Assembly (NCBI GenBank): GCA_023400055.1
Contig: JAEXFN010000024.1
Coordinates: 1 to 19,371 of the forward strand
Origin: Bacillota bacterium
GTDB taxonomy: Bacteria > Bacillota > UBA4882 > UBA8346
Direction: 5' to 3'
Length of the DNA: 19,371 nucleotides
The notes under the pieces were generated by a model. That model saw only the letters and a list, made by a program, of their open reading frames with translations, did not search any database and had not been told where the DNA came from. This document shows, in pieces, positions 14,305-19,371 of this stretch; the stretch's first letter is position 1; every line of letters begins with the position of its first letter. The position numbers were made by a program, and so were the translations under genes.

Positions 14305-14693
14305 TCCAGTCTTTTCAGATTGTTGATAATCTCCCTTTTGTTGAAATCAGAGTATCTTTTAAAGGCAATAAGATTACTTTAATCAATACCCTCATCGATA
14401 CGGGATCCTCAGGAACAATCCTAAATGCTGATATAGTACGGGAAATCGGCATCAGACCGGAACCGGACGATCTTATCGGAAGCATTCGGGGAGTTGGAGG
14501 AATGGAATTTGTCTATATCAAACAATTGGAATGGATTCAATTGGGTGATTCACTGATTAAGGATTTTAAAGTAGATATCGGTGATATGGACTACGGATTG
14601 GCAATCGACGGTATTCTGGGAATGGATTTTTGGTTACGGACCAAGCTGGCAATTGATTTTGATACTTTACAAATAAAACAATATACAGCATGA
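14301..14693 (+). CDS. Retropepsin-like (clan AA) aspartic protease
   Basis: This is a 130-aa single-domain aspartic protease, starting at ATG 14301 in an ATGA overlap with the previous stop; ATG 14283 is in frame but lies inside the upstream gene. The catalytic triad is LIDTGSSGT with Asp33 (D-T-G). A flap-like IGSIRGVGG follows, then the conserved hydrophobic-hydrophobic-Gly motif DGILGMDFW near the C-terminus. The length fits one retropepsin lobe, which must dimerise to be active. There is no signal peptide or membrane segment, so it acts in the cytosol. No phage or retroelement genes are nearby, so it is a cellular family member. The substrate is unknown; the coupled 84-aa protein is the first candidate partner. 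Ordinary pairs of this type seem widespread but uncharacterised. Confidence 0.85.
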   Translation: MIQSFQIVDNLPFVEIRVSFKGNKITLINTLIDTGSSGTILNADIVREIGIRPEPDDLIGSIRGVGGMEFVYIKQLEWIQLGDSLIKDFKVDIGDMDYGLAIDGILGMDFWLRTKLAIDFDTLQIKQYTA

Positions 14694-14903
14694 AAAGCGG
14701 ATAAGTGCGGTAATAAGATGCGATCCCCAATTAACCGGTTTCGCCATTGCCATTGCCGTCGAGCGATTGATCTCATGACTGTTGATAATTTCATCGCCGG
14801 GGCGGCAGGAAAATCCGGCGGCGGAATGGAATAGTCTAGCAACAAAGCTTAGTAACCTATCGCGGTAATTTTACGTACTAGTTTATCATTTGGAGTGACA
14901 CGA
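14694..14903. other. Intergenic stretch before pcrA
   Basis: I see no gene, strong terminator or consensus promoter in these 210 bases. TGGAG (14891-14895) at the end is the pcrA ribosome site. The protease unit lacks an obvious terminator, so read-through into pcrA is possible. Confidence 0.4.
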
Positions 14904-17117
14904 ATGGATATTTTGACAGGTTTGAACGAACCACAACGCGAAGCGGTCTGCCATGCCGAGGGACCGCTTCTTATTTTGGCGGGAGCCGGTTCCGGCAAGA
15001 CTCGGGTGCTGACGCACCGCATCGCTCATCTGTTGGGGCAGGGGGTCGCGCCGTGGCAGATCCTGGCGGTGACCTTCACCAACAAGGCCGCGGCGGAGAT
15101 GCGGGAACGGGTCGCCAATCTGGTGGGGCCGGCGGCCGATTCGATCTGGGTCTCGACCTTCCACACCGCTTGCGTCCGGATCCTGCGCCAGGAGATCGAA
15201 CGGCTGGGTTATGAGCGCAGCTTTGTCATCTTCGACACCCAGGATCAGACTACCGTGATCAAGAACGTCCTGAAGGATCTGAACCTCAGCGACAAGAGCT
15301 ACCATCCCAAGGCGCTGCTGACCTCGATCTCGGCCGCCAAAAACGAGCTGATCGGCGTCGAGGAGTACGCCCGCAAGGCGGCCGACTATTGGTCCAACAC
15401 CGTGGCCGAGGTGTACAAGCATTATCAAAAGAAACTGCACCAGAACAACGGGGTCGATTTCGACGACCTGATTATGATGACGGTCCGGCTTTTCCGGGAA
15501 TGCCCGGAGGTGCTCGAGAAGTATCAGGAACGGTTCCGCTATATCCTGGTCGACGAGTACCAGGACACCAACCACGCCCAATATGTGCTGGTGACGCTGC
15601 TCGCCGCCAAATATCAGAACCTCTGCGTGGTCGGCGACGACGACCAGTCGATTTACAGCTTCCGGAGCGCCGATATCCGCAACATCCTCGAGTTTGAGCG
15701 GGACTTCCCCAAGACGCACATCATCAAGCTGGAGCAGAATTACCGCTCCACCCAGAACATCCTGCGCGCCGCCAACGAGGTGATCAAGAACAACCGTGGC
15801 CGCCGTCCCAAACGGCTCTGGACCGAGAATCGCGAGGGCGACAAGCTCCTGTTGTACCGGGCCGACGACGAACGGGACGAGGCCTGGTTCGTGGCCGAGG
15901 AGATCAACCGGCTGGTCCGGGAGGAAGGCCGGCATTACAGCGACTTCGCGCTGCTCTACCGGACCAACGCCCAGTCGCGTAGCTTTGAAGAAGCGATGAT
16001 TCAGCGCAACCTGCCCTACCGGGTCATCGGCGGGCTGCGCTTCTACGAACGGAAAGAGATCAAGGACATCCTCGCTTATTTGCGGCTGGTTTACAATCCG
16101 GCCGACCGGCTGAGCCTGGGCCGGGTGATCAATGTGCCGAAGCGGGGCATCGGCGACGCCAGTTACGAGCGGTTCCTCTATTTCCTGGACGACAACAATT
16201 ACGCGGTATTGGAAGGCGCGGCCCATCTCGAGGAGATCCCCAGTCTGACCGCGCGGGCCATCAAACCGCTGACCGCCTTCTTCGGCTTGCTGGCGGGCTG
16301 GGTGGAGAAACGGGAGACGCTGGGCGTCAAGGATCTGGCCGAATTGATCCTGCAGGAAAGCGGCTACCTGTCGGAGCTGCGCAACGAAGGCTCCATCGAG
16401 TCCCAGAGCCGGCTGGAGAACCTCGACGAGTTCATCTCGCTGACGGTGGAGTTCGAACAGAACAGCGACGACAAGAGCCTGGCCGCCTTCCTGGAGACCG
16501 TCGCCCTGGTGGCCGACGTCGACAACTATGAGACCGAAGCCGACGCGGTGGTGCTGATGACGCTGCATTCCGCCAAGGGGCTGGAGTTTCCAGTGGTCTT
16601 CCTGGTAGGCTTGGAAGAGGGGCTCTTCCCGCACAGTCGCTCGCTGCTGGAGACCAACGAGCTGGAAGAGGAACGCCGCCTCTGCTATGTCGGGATCACC
16701 CGGGCCCGCCAGCGGCTGTACATTACTCATGCCAACATGCGGACCGTCTACGGCAGCACCAGCGTCGCGGTGCCGTCGCGTTTCTTGCTGGAACTGCCCA
16801 AGGAGATCATGGTCAATCTGAAGGGCGCCAACCGGCCGAGCCCGGCCGCGGCGGCCAGTCCGTCCCGCCCCGGGGCGAGCATGGGCATGCGGCCGGGAGC
16901 GCGGTTGCCAGCGAGCGGCGTTCCCAATGCCGGACATCCCGCCGGCGACCCGGCGGCGATCCGGGTGGGGACCAAAGTGCGCCACGCCAAATGGGGCATC
17001 GGCACGGTGGTCACCAAGGAAGGCGCGGGGGCCGACGCCCAGGTCAAAGTGGCCTTTCCCGGCCTCGGCATCAAGTCGTTGATCCTGGCCTACGCCAACT
17101 TGGAGCCGCTGGAATAA
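14904..17117 (+). CDS. pcrA: ATP-dependent DNA helicase PcrA (UvrD/Rep superfamily 1A)
   Basis: This 737-aa protein is a 3'-5' SF1A helicase for repair, rolling-circle replication and removing blocks from DNA. ATG 14904 is chosen: GGAG ends 8 nt upstream, and the start MDILTGLNEPQREAV matches PcrA; GTG 14895 overlaps the ribosome site. Motifs in order are Q-motif LNEPQREAV, Walker A AGAGSGKT (26-33), TFTNKAAAEMRERV (Ia), VDEYQDTNHAQY (II), GDDDQSIYSFRSAD (III), QNYRST (IV), MTLHSAKGLEFPVVFL (V) and YVGITRARQRLY (VI). The C-terminal KVRHAKWGIGTVV to LEPLE segment is the Tudor-like RNA-polymerase-binding domain of PcrA/UvrD, after a Pro/Ala-rich linker. No ligA or pcrB neighbour is visible, unlike in Bacillus. 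Confidence 0.96.
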   Translation: MDILTGLNEPQREAVCHAEGPLLILAGAGSGKTRVLTHRIAHLLGQGVAPWQILAVTFTNKAAAEMRERVANLVGPAADSIWVSTFHTACVRILRQEIERLGYERSFVIFDTQDQTTVIKNVLKDLNLSDKSYHPKALLTSISAAKNELIGVEEYARKAADYWSNTVAEVYKHYQKKLHQNNGVDFDDLIMMTVRLFRECPEVLEKYQERFRYILVDEYQDTNHAQYVLVTLLAAKYQNLCVVGDDDQSIYSFRSADIRNILEFERDFPKTHIIKLEQNYRSTQNILRAANEVIKNNRGRRPKRLWTENREGDKLLLYRADDERDEAWFVAEEINRLVREEGRHYSDFALLYRTNAQSRSFEEAMIQRNLPYRVIGGLRFYERKEIKDILAYLRLVYNPADRLSLGRVINVPKRGIGDASYERFLYFLDDNNYAVLEGAAHLEEIPSLTARAIKPLTAFFGLLAGWVEKRETLGVKDLAELILQESGYLSELRNEGSIESQSRLENLDEFISLTVEFEQNSDDKSLAAFLETVALVADVDNYETEADAVVLMTLHSAKGLEFPVVFLVGLEEGLFPHSRSLLETNELEEERRLCYVGITRARQRLYITHANMRTVYGSTSVAVPSRFLLELPKEIMVNLKGANRPSPAAAASPSRPGASMGMRPGARLPASGVPNAGHPAGDPAAIRVGTKVRHAKWGIGTVVTKEGAGADAQVKVAFPGLGIKSLILAYANLEPLE

Positions 17118-17153
17118 TCGTCCATTGAAAGATCATTTCTTTTTAAGCAGCAT

Positions 17154-17183
17154 TTGGCAGGAAACGCCGTTTTGGGGTAGAAT
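17154..17183 (+). promoter_or_regulatory. Amidase gene promoter
   Basis: TTGGCA (17154-17159) and TAGAAT (17178-17183) are separated by 18 bp, each one or two bases from sigma-A consensus, 28 bp before the TTG start. The amidase thus appears to be transcribed independently of pcrA; no intrinsic terminator is evident between them. Confidence 0.6.
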
Positions 17184-17210
17184 GATTAACCCGAAAGGCG
17201 GGCGAGAGTT

Positions 17211-19127
17211 TTGGCCAAACGATCGGGTTTGCGGCAAATATTCATAGCGGGCATCATCGCGATCGGGTTGCTGCTGGCGGCGGGGAGCGCCGCGTGGGCC
17301 GAGGCCGGCGGCGCTTTGGGCGTCACGCTGGACGGCAAGCAACTGGATCCGGATATCCGGATTAATCTCAAAGACGGCGTCAAGTTTATCGACTTGCCGT
17401 TTTTGAACAAATATTTACATATCAACAGCAAGTGGGATCCGGATAAAGGCCAGATTTACCTGCGTTTCGGCCGGCTAACGATGATGCTGTACCAGGATGA
17501 TTTGCGCTACTCGGTCAATGGCGAAATCCGCCGGTTGGCCGCGGCTCCCTTCGAACAGGACAACCAGCTCTGGCTGCCGCTGGAATTCATCGAAAGTCTG
17601 GGGTTGACCGTCAAAAGCCAAGATCAGCAGAATGTCGCGTTGGCCTGGTCGGCCAATTACCTGTTGGGCATGGAGGCCGTCCAATACCAGGACCGGCCGG
17701 CCTTTGTGCTGGTGGGATCCAGAAGCTTCACCCCCAAGAGCTTTCTATTGACCAGTCCCGACCGGCTGGTCCTCGATCTGCCGGGTGTCCAAGCCCATCC
17801 CGGCTTCGACAGCACCCTGGCGGCGAATCCTGCGGTCAAGCAGGTCCGTTTTAGCCCCAATGGCGACGGTTTGCGGGTGGTCTTCGATCTGACCCGGCTC
17901 AGCGGTTACCAGATCATTCAGGAACCGGGCTCCAACCGGGCGATGATCGTCTTTAACTATCTGGTGGAGTCGGTCAATTTCTTCCATAACGATCAGGAAC
18001 GCAAGGTTTACATCAAGGCGACTTGCCCGGCCCGTTACGAGGTATCCACCTATGATCATCCCGACCGGCTGGTGGTGGATCTGGCCGGCGCCACGCTGGC
18101 GGGGGAGAGCAATCCCATCCCCGGAGACGGCCGCTGGATTAAGTCGGTGCGGATGAGCCAATTTAACCGGGATACCGTTCGGGTGGTCCTGGATCTGGTG
18201 CAGCCGGTCCCTTGCTTTGTGATGCGTTCCCGGACCAATCCCAACTGGATCGAAATTCGGACCCAGCAGAATATTACGGCGCTCACCTGGTTGGAAGAGA
18301 AGGATGGCGGCCGCCTGACCATCTCCGGCGACGGCGAACTGGTCGAAACCATCAGCAAGTTGAAGGATCCCCAGCGGCTGCAGATCGATCTCAACTTTAG
18401 CCGCCCCGCGCCCGGCCTCAAGCCGCCCGTCATCCAAAACGAGCAAGTCAAAGGGGTTAAGATTACCCAGCTCAACCCGACCACGCTCCGGCTGGAGGTC
18501 GGCCTCAATTATTATGTGGGTTATACCCCCAGCTTTTCGGCGGACCGCCGCCAATTGACCATCCAATTCCGGCGTTCGCCGATCATCGGCAAAACCATTG
18601 TGCTCGACCCCGGCCACGGCGGCGTCGATCCCGGAACCAGCGGCCGGCAGGGGACGCGCGAGAAGGATGTGGTTCTGGAGGTGGCCTTGCGCTTGAAGGG
18701 GCTGCTGGAGGACGCCGGTGCGCATGTGGTGCTGACCCGGGTCGACGACACGTTCATCAGCCTGTATGAGCGGCCGTTTCTGGCCAACTATCTTTTCGCC
18801 GACCTTTTTATCAGCATCCACGCCAACAGCCATCCCAACTTTCAGGTGCACGGGGTCGAAGTCTATCACTATGCGAGCCGGGCCGATTCGCAGCAATTGG
18901 CCAAAAACGTGTTGGACAACCTGGTGCGCACCACCCAGTTCAGCAGCTTGGGCGTGAAGTTCGACGATTTCGTGGTGATCCGGGAGGCTCAGATGCCGGG
19001 GATCCTGATCGAATTGGGTTTCCTGTCCAATTTCCAGGAGGAGACGACCATACGGACCACCGAGTTCAAGGATGAGGCGGCCGCCGGCATTCTGGCGGGG
19101 ATCACCGATTATTATCAGAAAGATTGA
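17211..19127 (+). CDS. N-acetylmuramoyl-L-alanine amidase with CuAO-like and AMIN domains
   Basis: This is a 638-aa exported peptidoglycan amidase. A signal peptide or membrane anchor covers residues 1-30 (LLLAAGSAAWA). A copper-amine-oxidase-like N-terminal domain spans about 37-146 and is a non-catalytic cell-wall module despite the name. Three AMIN-like repeats follow at about 155-250, 254-351 and 355-453, each with a D-R-L-V-(L/V)-D-L-type strand. The Amidase_3 catalytic domain (about 460-636) has an intact zinc site: DPGHGG (His469), TREKD (Glu484), SIHANS (His537) and catalytic Glu601 in IELGFLSN. It cleaves the bond between MurNAc and L-Ala, as in cell separation or sporulation. The start is TTG 17211 with a weak GAGAG-type site; a promoter lies just upstream. 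Three AMIN copies are more than the usual one or two. Confidence 0.93.
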   Translation: MAKRSGLRQIFIAGIIAIGLLLAAGSAAWAEAGGALGVTLDGKQLDPDIRINLKDGVKFIDLPFLNKYLHINSKWDPDKGQIYLRFGRLTMMLYQDDLRYSVNGEIRRLAAAPFEQDNQLWLPLEFIESLGLTVKSQDQQNVALAWSANYLLGMEAVQYQDRPAFVLVGSRSFTPKSFLLTSPDRLVLDLPGVQAHPGFDSTLAANPAVKQVRFSPNGDGLRVVFDLTRLSGYQIIQEPGSNRAMIVFNYLVESVNFFHNDQERKVYIKATCPARYEVSTYDHPDRLVVDLAGATLAGESNPIPGDGRWIKSVRMSQFNRDTVRVVLDLVQPVPCFVMRSRTNPNWIEIRTQQNITALTWLEEKDGGRLTISGDGELVETISKLKDPQRLQIDLNFSRPAPGLKPPVIQNEQVKGVKITQLNPTTLRLEVGLNYYVGYTPSFSADRRQLTIQFRRSPIIGKTIVLDPGHGGVDPGTSGRQGTREKDVVLEVALRLKGLLEDAGAHVVLTRVDDTFISLYERPFLANYLFADLFISIHANSHPNFQVHGVEVYHYASRADSQQLAKNVLDNLVRTTQFSSLGVKFDDFVVIREAQMPGILIELGFLSNFQEETTIRTTEFKDEAAAGILAGITDYYQKD

Positions 19128-19260
19128 GCCAAATTTTTGGGCGTTTAATTATCCATAATATAATATCGATAGCTTTAAAAGCGTTGTGATCAACCCGACT
19201 TATTGGCCGGGAAGGTTCAAACCCATCAAAAGCAGCGCATGATTCACAGCGGGAAAATCT

Positions 19261-19371
19261 TGAGTCACAAAAGATCGATCTGAAATCATCCCAGACAGAT
19301 CTTTATTAACAAAAGATCGATCTTTATTCACAAAAGGAAGATCTTTATCCACAAAAGATCGATCTGGAATC
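19261..19371. repeat. 21-bp tandem array, family B, inverted copy (continues past the window)
   Basis: The sequence is a reverse-complement relative of the array at 8997-9146, including the rarer unit type ending GGAATC / starting GATTCC. Exact or near DnaA-box-like cores stand at 19303-19311 (TTATTAACA), 19324-19332 (TTATTCACA, exact) and 19345-19353 (TTATCCACA, exact), 21 bp apart. A decayed core lies at 19261-19269, 42 bp earlier. The array runs off the window. The gap 19128-19260 before it holds no gene or clear terminator. Confidence 0.85.

Noticed and set aside
14301..14693. Retroviral or retrotransposon origin of the aspartic protease
   Set aside because: No reverse transcriptase, integrase or repeats nearby; a cellular single-domain retropepsin fits better.
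14886..16985. 699-codon open frame on the minus strand
   Set aside because: It lies entirely antisense to pcrA, whose motifs are all intact; the long frame results from GC-rich codon bias and its translation matches no family.

Overview
The window reads as about 19.4 kb of a GC-rich bacterial chromosome, most likely a deep-branching Bacillota (Firmicutes)-type anaerobe. This rests on strong GGAGG-type ribosome sites with frequent GTG/TTG alternatives, a PcrA-type helicase with the C-terminal RNA-polymerase-binding domain, an N-acetylmuramoyl-L-alanine amidase carrying copper-amine-oxidase-like and AMIN domains, and an MsmX-style sugar ABC system without its own ATPase. A Hydrogenispora/Limnochordia-like relative would fit, but that is inference. 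The solute-binding protein has no lipobox.

Region 1 (1-7.1 kb) is a sugar-uptake locus. A ROK-family repressor (178-1386, minus) faces a GntR/FadR-type regulator (2146-2769, plus) across an intergenic stretch of about 760 bp. The GntR gene is followed by an ABC importer: binding protein 2926-4224, permeases 4303-5196 and 5206-6048. Each regulator has a conspicuous dyad at its own promoter: overlapping AATTCAT/ATGAATT dyads for ROK, and a perfect 22-bp palindrome between -35 and -10 for GntR. A NanA-like N-acetylneuraminate lyase (6242-7144) follows, behind a leader with two interleaved inverted-repeat pairs.

Region 2 (7.2-10.9 kb) continues in the same direction with an RraA-like aldolase/decarboxylase, an SGNH esterase/acyltransferase and an FAD-dependent fumarate-reductase-type flavoprotein, closed by a strong terminator at 10937-10970. 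With the importer and lyase this suggests uptake and breakdown of an acylated sialic-acid-like or other 2-keto-3-deoxy sugar acid. Canonical NanE/NanK genes are absent here.

Region 3 (11.2-14.7 kb) holds a frameshifted fragment of a DUF2284 protein, a membrane-bound diguanylate cyclase (Cache-HAMP-GGDEF) with two competing terminator-region hairpins behind it, a small 61-aa gene with its own terminator, and an AT-richer two-gene unit (84-aa hypothetical protein plus retropepsin-like aspartic protease) coupled by an ATGA overlap.

Region 4 (14.9-19.1 kb) carries housekeeping-type genes: pcrA and an AMIN-domain cell-wall amidase with its own promoter.

The most unusual signal is a set of four intergenic tandem arrays (about 1585-1960, 8997-9146, 13520-13790, 19261-19371) that all keep an exact 21-bp register (two helical turns, or seven codons). 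They share a GTTAC(T/C)GAA / GT(G/T)(A/G)ATAAA-type core and are full of short palindromes. The arrays at 9.0 kb and 19.3 kb are inverted copies of one family, and their repeat core coincides with the DnaA-box consensus TTATNCACA, giving phased DnaA-box-like clusters.
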